A stretch of 64,000 bases of DNA from Desulfococcus sp041737845 (GCF_041737845.1 NZ_JBGSQX010000008.1:1-64000); one strand, 5' to 3'. Shown: positions 43,200 through 53,619, counted from the stretch's first letter. Notes: generated by a model not told the origin, from the sequence alone. Numbers and translations: made by a program.

Positions 43200-44261
43200 T
43201 CACTCTCCTCTCAGTCTTCTGGAAACCGCCCGGGTCAGCTCGAGGACGCGGACGGCATGATCCCGGCTCAGGGAACCGGTGCCGCAGCTCGGTGTGATGA
43301 GCGTCTGCGCGAGGATGCGGCTCCGATCGAACCCCAGTGCCTGGACCTGCCTGGCCTGGGCTTCCCATCGCGATACCAGGGAATCTACGGTTTCGGAGGC
43401 GACGGCGTCGCTGGTGGGGACGATCCCCCAGGCGATGATCCGCCCCTCCTCGATGAACCGACGGACCGCCTTTTCATAGAGAATGAAGCGGTCGAAATAG
43501 CTGTAGGCGTCGAAATTGACGATGTCCACCGCCGTATCCATGATCAGGTCCCATTCGGTGTTGGCGCAGATGTGTATGCCGGCCATGCCGCCCTCGGCAT
43601 GGACGGCGTCGGCCACCTCGCCTACGGCGCCGGTCACGTCGGCCTTGGAAATGCTGATGAATTCCGACGACCCGAACCCCGCCAGGGCCGGCTCATCGAT
43701 GAACAGGATGACGGGGCGGCCGAAGCGGGCCATCCGCCGGACCTGCCACCGGGCGTTCAGGGCCAGCAGCTTGACGGCCGCGTCCCGGAGCTGTTCGTCG
43801 TAGAACACGGCCCGGCCGGCCTGGTCCTTGACGGCGGTGGTGAAGGTGACGGGGCCCGTCACCTGGCCTTTCAAAGCGGCCGGCGGCGTACCCAGGGCCG
43901 CCACATGCGAAAGAAAGACGTAAAAGCCCCGGGCCGTGTCCGGCGCGAAGGCGAACCGGGTCCCGTCGAGGTCGGCGCCGCCTTCCGCCACAGCCAGGTA
44001 GTCCTCGTAAAATTCGGCCAGGGACGCCGAAAAATCCTCCGCAGAGGTATCGATGCACCGCCTTCCGCCCACCGTCGAAAGCCCCGGAAGCCCCGGCATG
44101 AACTGGGCGATCATTCCTTCCTCCGGGTAGGTCGGGAGCTGGACCCACAGGGGAATGTCAGGGGTGTGGCTGAAGACCAGCCGGGCCGCCTCCTCGTGAT
44201 CGTCCAGAGGGAGGCTGCCGATGAGCACCGGGAGCCCTCCCGGCCGGAATGTCTCTTCCAT
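43200..44261 (-). CDS. Core-MetE-like methyltransferase (UROD/MetE superfamily)
   Basis: The 353-residue protein corresponds to the C-terminal catalytic half of cobalamin-independent methionine synthase. The zinc site residues are visible: His-x-Cys in GIHICANTEWD and the later Cys in TPSCGTGSLS, with ILFIDEPALAGF upstream. The folate-binding N-terminal half of MetE is absent, so methyl groups probably come from a corrinoid protein or another donor, as in known core-MetE enzymes. The chosen start begins METTFRPGG-like sequence (MEETFRPGGLPVLIGSLP). It heads the leftward operon with the MoxR/VWA pair. Confidence 0.82.
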   Translation of the reverse strand: MEETFRPGGLPVLIGSLPLDDHEEAARLVFSHTPDIPLWVQLPTYPEEGMIAQFMPGLPGLSTVGGRRCIDTSAEDFSASLAEFYEDYLAVAEGGADLDGTRFAFAPDTARGFYVFLSHVAALGTPPAALKGQVTGPVTFTTAVKDQAGRAVFYDEQLRDAAVKLLALNARWQVRRMARFGRPVILFIDEPALAGFGSSEFISISKADVTGAVGEVADAVHAEGGMAGIHICANTEWDLIMDTAVDIVNFDAYSYFDRFILYEKAVRRFIEEGRIIAWGIVPTSDAVASETVDSLVSRWEAQARQVQALGFDRSRILAQTLITPSCGTGSLSRDHAVRVLELTRAVSRRLRGE

Positions 44262-44376
44262 GCGTGTTGTCGCCTTTCTGTAACGGTTGTCTCGGATCGA
44301 GAGGTCTGACCCGCGATCTTTCCGTAAAACCCACAATCATTACCATTCAGGCGGAATTTTGACAAGAATAGATTAT

Positions 44377-44405
44377 TTGACACTGACCCATCGCGGTGGT
44401 ATGTT
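44377..44405 (+). promoter_or_regulatory. Near-consensus sigma70 promoter
   Basis: TTGACA (44377-44382) and TATGTT (44400-44405) are 17 bases apart. The transcript leads to the zinc-ribbon gene and tatA and has a leader of about 145 bases. Confidence 0.7.
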
Positions 44406-44422
44406 TTATATATTAAGGAAAA

Positions 44423-44441
44423 CATGGCCGTTTCGGCCATG
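44423..44441 (+). other. Short perfect hairpin in the 44560 gene leader
   Basis: CATGGCCG, a three-base TTT loop and CGGCCATG form a perfect 8-bp stem near the 5' end of the predicted transcript. It could stabilise the messenger or be an operator. No T-run follows. Confidence 0.4.
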
Positions 44442-44559
44442 ATGGCTTGAGACCAACGGATGCTGATTTTGGCGGGGAAGACGCCCGGGTCAAGGCCCTG
44501 CACACGGGAATGCAGCCAATATCCTTGTCCTGAAGTCCATACCAGCGGTTGAGGTCGAC

Positions 44560-44964
44560 ATGGCGGATATCATCTCTCTGAAGAACAGGGTGCAGGAGAC
44601 CCGGGAAAAAAAGATGGCCGCCGACAGGCTGCGCAAGCTTCAGGCCGTCAGAAGCGTGCTTCAGGAAGCCAAGGGGATTCTCACCTGTGAAAAGTGCCAT
44701 CATGAACTCGATGAGGCGTCCCTGCACCGGGAGCGTGATCCGAGGGTGCCCTATCTTTTCTGTGAAAGCTGTGCCGAGGAATACGTCGACTACATCGAAC
44801 GGCTCCAGGGAAGAGGCGACAAGATGTGCTACTGGAGAAACCGGCAATGGTTTGACATCTGGAAACGGTGGATTGAATACCGCGGGACGATCGACACCTT
44901 TCTGCGGTCGAAGGAATTTAGGCGGCTTCTGGAGGAGCTGAAACAGGTGGGGCCTTTTGAATAG
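44560..44964 (+). CDS. Zinc-ribbon protein of unknown function
   Basis: The 134-residue protein has a basic coiled-coil start (RVQETREKKMAADRLRKLQAVR), then a zinc ribbon with CEKC and CESC (about residues 46-77), and a C-terminal part rich in Trp and Arg (YWRNRQWFDIWKRWIEYRG). I do not recognise a named family. It lies 12 bases before tatA and shares its promoter, so a connection with protein export or a regulatory role is possible but unproven. Confidence 0.78.
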   Translation: MADIISLKNRVQETREKKMAADRLRKLQAVRSVLQEAKGILTCEKCHHELDEASLHRERDPRVPYLFCESCAEEYVDYIERLQGRGDKMCYWRNRQWFDIWKRWIEYRGTIDTFLRSKEFRRLLEELKQVGPFE

Positions 44965-44976
44965 GAGGAGTGATCT

Positions 44977-45162
44977 ATGTTTGGAATTGGCATGCCGGAA
45001 CTAATTGTTATCCTGGTGATTATCCTGATCATATTCGGTGCGGGCAAGCTGCCCGAGATCGGCGCCGGGATGGGGAAGGCCATCCGCAATTTTAAATCCG
45101 CCACATCTGAATCCGGGAAGGATGAAAAAGAGAAAATCGAGGACAAGAAAGACGTGTCCTGA
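44977..45162 (+). CDS. tatA: Twin-arginine translocase subunit TatA
   Basis: The 61-residue protein has the TatA layout: short N-terminus with MFGIGMPELIVIL, one membrane helix (about 8-25), the hinge FGAGKLPEIGAGMGKAIRNFK amphipathic helix and a charged tail. It forms the pore for folded, cofactor-bearing proteins. TatC is not in the window. A terminator follows. Confidence 0.94.
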   Translation: MFGIGMPELIVILVIILIIFGAGKLPEIGAGMGKAIRNFKSATSESGKDEKEKIEDKKDVS

Positions 45163-45206
45163 TGTAGCCTTTTGACCGCACCCCCGTTCGATGCCGTTTT
45201 GAAAGC

Positions 45207-45240
45207 AAAGCGACCGCTGTCCGGCCCGCGGCCGCTTTTT
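45207..45240 (+). terminator. Intrinsic terminator after tatA
   Basis: AAAGCG and CCGC arms pair with GCGG and CGCTTT across one mismatch, and TTTTT follows. It lies about 45 bases after the tatA stop and is also close to the end of the convergent reductase gene. Confidence 0.7.
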
Positions 45241-45263
45241 CTATGCCTTCCGGCTGGGCGGCG

Positions 45264-46262
45264 TCAGGCGTCCAGATTGATGATGACCCGGCCTTTCTGC
45301 CGGCCCTGAAGGATGCACTCGATGTCGGCATCCAGGTCGGCAAGGGAGATTTCCCTGGCCAGCCCGTCGAGACCGCCCGGTTTCCACTCCCCCGCCAGCC
45401 GCTCCCACACCCGGACGCGGGTGTCCATGGGGCAGTTCTGGGAGTCGATCCCGATCAGCTTCACGCCCCTCAGGATAAACGGGAACACGGTGATGGGCAG
45501 GTCCGGAGAGGCGACGTTTCCGCAGCAGGTCACGGTGCCGTTCAGGTTCGTCGACTTGATGGCCGTGGCCAGGATCTCCCCGCCGACCGTATCGACCACC
45601 CCGGCCCACCTCCCCTTGAGCAGGGGTTTTCCGCTGGTGTCCAGCACCGCCTCCCTGGAGAGGACCTCCCGGGCGCCGATCCCTTTCAGGAAGCTTGCCT
45701 CGTCGGTTTTCCCGGTGGCGGCCACAACCGTGTAGCCCAGCCCGGCCAGCATCGCCACCGCCAGGCTCCCGACGCCGCCCGTGGCGCCGGTCACCAGGAT
45801 TTCCCCCCGGTCCTTCGGGGTGGTATGGGTGAGGTGAAGAAGGGAGAGGCCTGCCGTGAACCCGGCGGTTCCATAAATCATGCTTTCTCTCAGGCTGAGG
45901 CCGGACGGCAGCGGGACCACCCAGGCGGCCGGCACCCGGATATACTGACCGAAGCCGCCGGAGGTGTTCATGCCGAGGTCGTAGCTGGTGACGATGACCT
46001 CGTCGCCGGCCCTGATGGCCCCGGCGCCGCTCTCTTCGACGATGCCGGCCGCATCGATCCCCGGCGTATGGGGATATCTGCGGGTGACCCCCCGGTTTCC
46101 GGCGGCGGAAAGGGCGTCCTTGTAGTTGAGGGACGAATACCTGACCCGCACCAGCACCTCGCCCTCGGGCAGATCGCTTATAGCGCGGTCGGTAATGGTC
46201 CGTGCAAACCGGTTCGGTTCGACCTCTTCCACCCAAATCGCTTTGAATCGCTTGTCTTCCAT
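45264..46262 (-). CDS. acuI: Medium-chain reductase, AcuI/YhdH type
   Basis: The 332-residue protein is a zinc-free MDR oxidoreductase. The start (FKAIWVEEVEPNRFARTITD), the RVRYSSLNYKDALSAAGNRGVTRRYPHTPGIDAAG segment and the NADPH site VTGATGGVGSLAVAML match YhdH/AcuI, which reduces acrylyl-CoA to propionyl-CoA. It lies just downstream of the Liv transporter genes in the leftward direction, so it may act with branched-chain or short-chain acyl metabolism; the link is inference. Confidence 0.88.
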   Translation of the reverse strand: MEDKRFKAIWVEEVEPNRFARTITDRAISDLPEGEVLVRVRYSSLNYKDALSAAGNRGVTRRYPHTPGIDAAGIVEESGAGAIRAGDEVIVTSYDLGMNTSGGFGQYIRVPAAWVVPLPSGLSLRESMIYGTAGFTAGLSLLHLTHTTPKDRGEILVTGATGGVGSLAVAMLAGLGYTVVAATGKTDEASFLKGIGAREVLSREAVLDTSGKPLLKGRWAGVVDTVGGEILATAIKSTNLNGTVTCCGNVASPDLPITVFPFILRGVKLIGIDSQNCPMDTRVRVWERLAGEWKPGGLDGLAREISLADLDADIECILQGRQKGRVIINLDA

Positions 46263-46278
46263 GCCGTCCCCCTTTCTT

Positions 46279-46995
46279 CTATTCCCCCAGATAGGCCTTC
46301 CGGATCTCGGGGTTGTGCATCAGGGCATCGGCCCGGTCTTCCATGATGATCCGTCCGGTTTCCAGCACGTAGCCCCGCCGGGCGGTCTGAAGGGCCAGGT
46401 TGGCGTTCTGCTCCACCAGGAGAATCGTGGTGCCCCGGGTCGTGTTGATGTCGTTGATGATGTCGAAGATCTTCTGGACGATGAGGGGCGCCAGCCCCAG
46501 GGAGGGTTCGTCTAAGAGGAGCACCTGGGGCCGGCTCATCAGCGCCCTCCCGATGGCCAGCATCTGCTGCTCTCCGCCCGAGAGGGTTCCGCCGTGCTGC
46601 CTGCGCCGGTCCTTGAGGATGGGGAACAGGCCGTAGACCGTTTCAAAATCGGCTTCGATTTCCGTCCGGTCTCGTCGGTAAAAGGCCCCGAGCGCCAGGT
46701 TCTCGTCGACCGTGAGGCGCGGGAAGATCCGCCTGCCCTCGGGCACCTGGCAGAGGCCCATGGGCGGCAGCTTTTCCGGGGGCGTGCCGTGGATGGCCCG
46801 TCCCTTGTAAAAGATCTCTCCGCTGTCGATGGGCAGGACGCCGCTGGTCGCCATGAGGGTGGTCGATTTGCCGGCGCCGTTGGCGCCGATCATGGCGACG
46901 ATCTCCCCGGGGAAGACCTGGATGGAGATCCCCTTGAGGGCCTGAATCCGGCCGTAGCTCGTATGGACGTTTTTCAGCTCCAGAATCGGTTCCAC
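46279..46995 (-). CDS. livF: Branched-chain amino acid ABC ATPase LivF
   Basis: The 238-residue ATPase has Walker A GANGAGKST, the signature LSGGEQQMLAIGRALM and Walker B VLLLDEPSLGLAP, and the short C-terminus typical of LivF (no long C-terminal extension as in LivG). It follows livM by five bases and completes the livKHMF group; livG is upstream in the same direction. Confidence 0.93.
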   Translation of the reverse strand: MEPILELKNVHTSYGRIQALKGISIQVFPGEIVAMIGANGAGKSTTLMATSGVLPIDSGEIFYKGRAIHGTPPEKLPPMGLCQVPEGRRIFPRLTVDENLALGAFYRRDRTEIEADFETVYGLFPILKDRRRQHGGTLSGGEQQMLAIGRALMSRPQVLLLDEPSLGLAPLIVQKIFDIINDINTTRGTTILLVEQNANLALQTARRGYVLETGRIIMEDRADALMHNPEIRKAYLGE

Positions 46996-47000
46996 GGGGC

Positions 47001-48210
<1,210 letters not shown>

Positions 48211-48227
<17 letters not shown>

Positions 48228-49122
48228 CGATATTCTCGCCCATGATCCCCGTTGGCTTGTAGTAGAGCACGGCAATCAGGATGATGAAGGCGAAGACGTC
48301 CTTGTACTGGCCGGAGATATAGCCCGCCCCGAAGATTTCCACCATCCCGATGACGAGTCCGCCCAGCATGGCGCCCGTGATGTTGCCAATGCCCCCCAGC
48401 ACCGCGGCGGCAAAGGCCTTGATTCCCGGAAGAAACCCCATGTCGTAGCGGACGGAACCGTAATAGAGGCCCACCATGATCCCCGCCGCGGCCGCCAGCC
48501 CCGCGCCGATGGCGAAGGTCAGGGAGATGATCCGGTTGCTGCTGATGGAGACCAGGGAGGACATGACCTTGTCCTGGGCCGTGGCCCGCATGGCGATGCC
48601 GATTTTGGTCCGGAATACCAGAAGATTGAGACCGATCAGCAGCACCACCGTCATGGAGAGGATCATGACCCGGAGGTAGCTGATGGTAATCGTGCCCAGG
48701 GTGAAGCCGCCCTGGAACAGTTCGCTGGGGTAGGCCTTGTCGTAGACGCCCTGGGTGAGCATCAGCGCGTTGCTTAAAAAGATGGACATGCCGAGGGCCG
48801 AAAGGAGCACCGCGAGCCTCGGCTGACGGCGGAGGGGCTTGTAGGCCACCTTCTCGACGCCGATGGCGAGAAAGGCGCAGTAGCCCATGGTGAGGGCGAA
48901 AGCGGCAATGAGGCAGAGGATGGGGTGGGTTTCCAGAAACCCCCGGCCGGTGAAGTAGCTGAGAAGGATGACGCCGACATACCCGCCCGCGGCGAAGAAC
49001 TCGCCGTGGGCGAAATTGATCAGCTGGATCACGCCGTAAACCATGGTGTACCCGAGAGCGATCAGGGCGTACAATCCCCCCAGGGTGAGACCGTTGATCA
49101 GTTGCTGAATGAAGTAATCCAT
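48211..49122 (-). CDS. livH: Branched-chain amino acid permease LivH
   Basis: The 303-residue protein starts MDYFIQQLINGLTLGGLYALIALGYTMVYGVIQLINFAHGE, the usual LivH opening, and has about eight membrane helices. The Met at 49122 was chosen because it matches this opening; the open frame continues 22 codons upstream. It overlaps livM and follows livK by about 90 bases. Confidence 0.94.
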
Positions 49123-49212
49123 AGGCCCGCTTTTCAGACGCGATTCGGGGTGAACAGGAGACCGGCGGCCGCCCCGCCGGTTAAGCACAGGGCGGCCGCA
49201 TGGAAGCGCCGT

Positions 49213-50349
49213 TTACTTGATCAGCCCTATTGCGGGGTCCCAGTAAGGCACGAACTTGCCGTTCTCGATTTTAAAGGCGATGTAGGTGGATCCGGAGTCG
49301 CCGTTCTCCTTGAACTTGATGTGCTTGGATGCGCCCTGGAAATCCATTTTCATGATCTCGGCCTTGAGCTTGGCGGGGTCGGTGTTGCCGGCGGCCTTGA
49401 TGGCCTTGAGCAGCACAGTGGTCGCGTCATAGCTATAGGTGGCGTAGGCGGCGATGGGGCCGTATTTGGGGACGTACATCTGTTCGAAGGCCTTGTATTC
49501 CGGGGTGTTGGGATCCGTGAAACCATAGGTCAGATAGATGCCTTCGGCGGCTTCCTTGGCCACCTCCATGAATTTCGGCTGATACATGGCGTCCTGAGTC
49601 ACGATCTGGGAGGTGACGCCCAGGCGCTTGGCCTGGATCGCCATGAGCGCGCCGGGGGAGTATCCCTGAAGGGACATGTAGAGGATGTCGGCGTTGATGG
49701 CTTTGGCCTTGGTCAGCACCGCCGAAAAATCCTTGTCGCCCTGGTTGACGTGGTCGTGGCCCAGCACCTCGATGCCGACCTGTTTGCAGGCTTTTTCGAC
49801 GCCGTCAGCCAGCCCCTGGCTGTAGGTGGTCTTGTCGTCGATGATGAAAATGGTCTTTGCGCCCAGGGATTCCTTCATGAATTTGGCCGAGGCGGGGGCC
49901 TGGTCGTCATCCCGTCCGCAGAGGCGGAACATGTAAGGAAGGCCCCGGTCGGTCACCATCTCGTTGGTCGAGGCGGGGGTCAGCATGGGGATGTTCTCCT
50001 CCGCGAGGGCTTCCGAGGCGGGGATGGTGGAGGAGGAGCAGTAGGCGCCGATCACGCCCACGACCTCCAGATTGATCAGCTTGTTGGCCGCGGCCACCGC
50101 CTGCTTGGGGTCACAGGCCGTATCCTGGGGAAAGAGCTCGATCTTGTCGTAGCCGGGGATGCCGCCTTCCTTCGCGAAGACCTCGATGGCCGTGAGCGCG
50201 CCGTTCTTGATGTCCGTGCCGTCCGAGGCATAGGGGCCGGTCAGGGGGCTCAGGGAGCCGATCTTCAGGGTTTTTGCAGCGGCGCCGCCCAGGATGAACG
50301 GGACCAGGACACATCCCAGTACCACTGCCTTCAAGAATCTTTTCTTCAT
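49213..50349 (-). CDS. livK: Branched-chain amino acid-binding protein LivK/LivJ
   Basis: The 378-residue periplasmic binding protein has a signal peptide (MKKRFLKAVVLGCVLVPFI to about residue 24) and the type I binding fold: KIGSLSPLTGPYASDG, VVGVIGAYCSSSTIPAS and PMLTPASTNEMVTDRGLPYMFRLCGRDDDQ. The ATG at 50349 is preferred to the one six bases upstream because AAGGAGG lies nine bases before it. A long inverted repeat element lies just upstream, between livK and livG. Confidence 0.93.
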   Translation of the reverse strand: MKKRFLKAVVLGCVLVPFILGGAAAKTLKIGSLSPLTGPYASDGTDIKNGALTAIEVFAKEGGIPGYDKIELFPQDTACDPKQAVAAANKLINLEVVGVIGAYCSSSTIPASEALAEENIPMLTPASTNEMVTDRGLPYMFRLCGRDDDQAPASAKFMKESLGAKTIFIIDDKTTYSQGLADGVEKACKQVGIEVLGHDHVNQGDKDFSAVLTKAKAINADILYMSLQGYSPGALMAIQAKRLGVTSQIVTQDAMYQPKFMEVAKEAAEGIYLTYGFTDPNTPEYKAFEQMYVPKYGPIAAYATYSYDATTVLLKAIKAAGNTDPAKLKAEIMKMDFQGASKHIKFKENGDSGSTYIAFKIENGKFVPYWDPAIGLIK

Positions 50350-50391
50350 TTGCATTGCCCTCCTTAGTGAGAATGTTTGACGTTCACGCTT

Positions 50392-50516
50392 TGACGGTTC
50401 CGTAAAAAGGCCGAGATCAAGGCTTGCGAATCCCGAGGAATGAGGCGTACTTATAGTACGACGCAGTGACAAGGGATACGCGTAACGCAGATATCGGCCT
50501 TTTTACGGAACCGTCA
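50392..50516. repeat. MITE-like inverted-repeat element, copy 1
   Basis: A 125-base element has 27-base terminal inverted repeats (50392-50418 and 50490-50516) that match at 26 of 27 positions. Inside is a second palindrome (GTACT-TAT-AGTAC). The right terminus contains the stop codon of livG. A diverged second copy lies at 51491-51616. No protein is coded, so it could have been moved only in trans. Confidence 0.8.
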
Positions 50517-51281
50517 TGCTTTGGCCGGTTGACCCAGATAAGCTTCAATCACCTTGGGGTTTCGCTGGATCTCTTCAGGCTTTCCCTCGGCGATCTTCAC
50601 GCCCCGATCAACGCAGACGATCCGGGTGCAGACCCCCATCACAACCTTCATATCATGCTCGACCAGAAGCACATCGATGCCCAGGTCGGATATCCTTCCA
50701 ATGTCTTTCATCAATTCGGAGCTTTCGGACGGGTTCATGCCGGCGGCGGGTTCGTCCAGGAGCAGCACCCTGGGGTCCGATGCCAGGGCACGCGCGATCT
50801 CCAGGCGGCGCTGCAGGCCGTAAGGCAGGTTTTCGGCAACCGTGTCCGCGAACGCGTCCACGCCCATGAATGTCAGGGCCTCCTTGGCGCGCGCCTCGAT
50901 GGCCCGCTCCTCCGTCCGCTGGGACCGGGTTTTGAAAACAGCGCCGACCACCCCCTTTTTGGAGCGGCAGTGCCGGGCGACCATGGCGTTTTCCACCGCC
51001 GTCATCTTGGAGAAAAGGCGGATGTTCTGAAAGGTCCTGGCGACGCCCCTGGAAAAGATTTCATGGGGGCTTCGGCCCAGGAGGCTTTCCCCCTCGAACC
51101 GGAAGTCTCCCCGGGCCGGCTTGTATACGCCCGTCAATACGTTGAAAACCGTGGTTTTTCCGGCGCCGTTGGGGCCGATGAGACCGACGATCTCCCCGGA
51201 CCGGATATCGAAGCTCAACTCCGACAGCGCCTTCAACCCGCCGAACTTTACGGTGATATCCTGAAGTTCTAGATGTGCCAT
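50514..51281 (-). CDS. livG: Branched-chain amino acid ABC ATPase LivG
   Basis: The 255-residue ATPase has Walker A GPNGAGKTT, the signature LPYGLQRRLEIARALA and Walker B VLLLDEPAAGMNP, with the LivG C-terminal extension. The start at 51281 has GCGGGAATC before it. The stop codon (TGA) lies inside the terminal inverted repeat of the adjacent element, so the C-terminus was set by that insertion or evolved with it. LivG is upstream of livK, not between livM and livF as is usual. Confidence 0.93.
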   Translation of the reverse strand: MAHLELQDITVKFGGLKALSELSFDIRSGEIVGLIGPNGAGKTTVFNVLTGVYKPARGDFRFEGESLLGRSPHEIFSRGVARTFQNIRLFSKMTAVENAMVARHCRSKKGVVGAVFKTRSQRTEERAIEARAKEALTFMGVDAFADTVAENLPYGLQRRLEIARALASDPRVLLLDEPAAGMNPSESSELMKDIGRISDLGIDVLLVEHDMKVVMGVCTRIVCVDRGVKIAEGKPEEIQRNPKVIEAYLGQPAKA

Positions 51282-51490
51282 GATTCCCGCTGGTTTCCTG
51301 GGTTGTCCTGAGCGCTGGGGCCGTGGGTCCCGGGCCTTTTCTCCGTCATCGGGCGCGACGCGCCGGGGCCGCGGGGGATCTCCGGGCTTCCCGCCGTCTC
51401 CCGGATCACTGCCGCCAGCCGGGGCCCGCGATGCGGGGTGAGGGGGAGAGCCATCCAGCCTGGAAATCCGAAAGCGTGCACCCAACCCTT

Positions 51491-51616
51491 TGATGAACTC
51501 GCAAAAAGTTCGAGGTCAAGACCTGCGAATCCCGAGGAATGAGGCGTACTTAAAGTGCGCCGCAATGACGGGGAATGAAGCATAACGCGGATATCGGACT
51601 TTTTGCGGAACCGTGA
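51491..51616. repeat. MITE-like inverted-repeat element, copy 2 (diverged)
   Basis: This copy shares an identical run of about 29 bases with the core of copy 1 (around 51522-51550) and has a similar right terminus (GATATCGGACTTTTTGCGGAACCG). Its left arm is diverged, so the inverted repeat is imperfect. It lies upstream of livG and may affect livG expression. Confidence 0.7.
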
Positions 51617-51769
51617 AGCCTTAATGGTCTGACCATTTACTATACCCCGGGATACCGTGTCAAGCATTTTTCACTACACGAAAAGCGTGCAACCCGCCGG
51701 ATTTGAAAGCCGTTTCCGCCCGAACCAGGGGGGACGCGCTGACCGGAACGGCGCCCATTCCAGGCCGCT

Positions 51770-53437
51770 CTATCCGCCGGTGCCCAGGCCCGCCCCCCGG
51801 CGCCGGCAGGCCTCGGCGAAATCCTCGGGGTAATGGCCGTTGATCCAACGGAGCTGCGCCTCGGTGAAGGAGCCGGGGGAATAGGGGAGCTTGGGCAGAA
51901 AGCAATAGAGCAGCCGCTGATCGGTATCGGCCGAGTCGAAGCGCCTGGACCCTTCGAAGGTCGTGATCATGCGCGCGCCCATCCGTTCCAGCACGGTGAC
52001 GGCAATCCACATGGCCCGGTCGAGGGAGGCCCGCGTCCCGGGGTCGGCCTCCAGGATGTGCCCCACCGGCCGCCGGGTCATCAACTGGAGCTCCCACGGG
52101 GATGTCTGGGCTTTGGGCGCAAAAAGCAGCACCGCCTCGTCCTGGTGGACGATGAGGCTCTCCGGCCGGTCTGTCCGCCCGTCCAGCCTTCGGTTGTTCT
52201 GGATGGCGCGGAGGTAGGCCGAGAAAAAATCGATGTGATGGCGGTGCTTGAAGCGGGCGGTGAAGTCCGCGATCAGGTCCCCGAAGGCGAAGGTATCCGG
52301 AAGCCGGCCCCCGGCATCGCCCGCACCCGCCGAAGCGGTCGTCTCCACCCGGGAGAAGGCGCCCGGAATCATGGCGTACTGCTGGTGGACCTGCTGATGG
52401 GAGGCGTGGAGCCGGTAGCCGCTGGGCGAGAGGTCGAACCCGAAGTTCCATCCCCACAGGGTGGCGGTGAAGTCCAGGCGTTCGCGGTTTTCCGGCGAGG
52501 AAAGGGCGTCCAGAATCTCTCGTCGCAACCGCTCCAGATCCTCCACCGACATGGTTTTTCGGCCGGCGGGCACGGCGATGCCGAGTTCTTCGGCCACCCG
52601 GGCGTAAGTTCGCTGGTAGTAGAGGTGCCGCATGCCGACGATGTCTTTTTGCGAGAGATCGCAGGCCCGGTATCGAGCCGCGTCGTTGGCCATGTTGGCG
52701 GCATAGTGGCCCCAGGGGATGTAGCTGTTCCGGCGGAGATACTCAAAGATGTGGGTTCTGCCGCCGTCGGCCCGGACCTCGCCGACGATCTCGCTGGATC
52801 CCTGAGCCCCCGGACGCAGGACCATCACCTCCCGATAGTCCTCGGGCAGATGGATGTTGTTGGCCAGAACCTCGTGCAGGGTAGGGTCCAGGATCCTGGC
52901 CGACGGTTTTCCCTGTGGGTCCCGCTCATAGCGCAGGCCCGTGGGCCGGCCTGTCTCCGGGTCCGTTTCGAATTCACAGCAGTGCCGGGCGATCCGGACC
53001 AGGTCGCCGGGGTCCGTGCCGTTTGCGGCAAGGGCCAGGAGCACGGGGCTTGGCAGGATCCCGAACAGAGTGTCGAGCCTCGCGGGGGAGATGTCCTCGC
53101 CCAGCCATGTCCGGACGGCTTCGGACAGGGAGACGGCGGGCCTCTCCGGGAGCGATATGGCCCATGGGTCTTCGGCCAGCCGGTCGGCGCTCCGTTTGAT
53201 GATGAAGGTGGCGCCCCGGAACGGGAACGGGTTGGCGATCTCGAAGATGGCGTCCGCGTGAGGTTCTGTGACGTCTCCGGGCGGGAAATTGGCTATGTTT
53301 CGGACGTCGGTGCCGTCGTCGCAGGCGCCCAGGGCGGCTACAGGGTCGGTCTCCCGGAAATTGCTGACGTGGAAGCCCGGCTCGTGAATGCCGACGGCAA
53401 AGCCTCCGCCGGGGGTGACGCAGGTTTTCAGGGTCAT
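51770..53437 (-). CDS. Large uncharacterised protein, possible HIT-superfamily relative
   Basis: The 555-residue protein (start MTLKTCVTPGGGFAVGIHEPG) has no signal peptide or membrane helix. A segment HASHQQVHQQYAMIPG (about residue 360) resembles the histidine motifs of GalT/HIT-type nucleotidyl transferases, but the match is weak. Other blocks that look conserved are NPFPFRGATFII, FGILPSPVLLALAANGTDP, YLRRNSYIPWGHYAANMANDAARYR and VHQDEAVLLFAPKAQTSPWELQLMTRRPVGHI. The latter resembles an active-site segment in adenylyl or uridylyl transferases. Upstream starts exist but lack a good ribosome site. It stands alone, divergent from the CBS-ACT gene. Confidence 0.75.
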   Translation of the reverse strand: MTLKTCVTPGGGFAVGIHEPGFHVSNFRETDPVAALGACDDGTDVRNIANFPPGDVTEPHADAIFEIANPFPFRGATFIIKRSADRLAEDPWAISLPERPAVSLSEAVRTWLGEDISPARLDTLFGILPSPVLLALAANGTDPGDLVRIARHCCEFETDPETGRPTGLRYERDPQGKPSARILDPTLHEVLANNIHLPEDYREVMVLRPGAQGSSEIVGEVRADGGRTHIFEYLRRNSYIPWGHYAANMANDAARYRACDLSQKDIVGMRHLYYQRTYARVAEELGIAVPAGRKTMSVEDLERLRREILDALSSPENRERLDFTATLWGWNFGFDLSPSGYRLHASHQQVHQQYAMIPGAFSRVETTASAGAGDAGGRLPDTFAFGDLIADFTARFKHRHHIDFFSAYLRAIQNNRRLDGRTDRPESLIVHQDEAVLLFAPKAQTSPWELQLMTRRPVGHILEADPGTRASLDRAMWIAVTVLERMGARMITTFEGSRRFDSADTDQRLLYCFLPKLPYSPGSFTEAQLRWINGHYPEDFAEACRRRGAGLGTGG

Positions 53438-53619
53438 GGAACCGTACCTCAGGGGTGATGAATACGCATGCACGATGAAAATGCTCTTTTTCCCCAATAG
53501 CATATTGGCTCGTTCAGTCAAGTGGGACGTCATCCGTCGGTACGCATCACTTTTTCTTTTGTTCATTTTTGCCGAAATTTGTTATGTTAAAAGGAAAAAT
53601 CAGCGAGGGAGGATGCACC

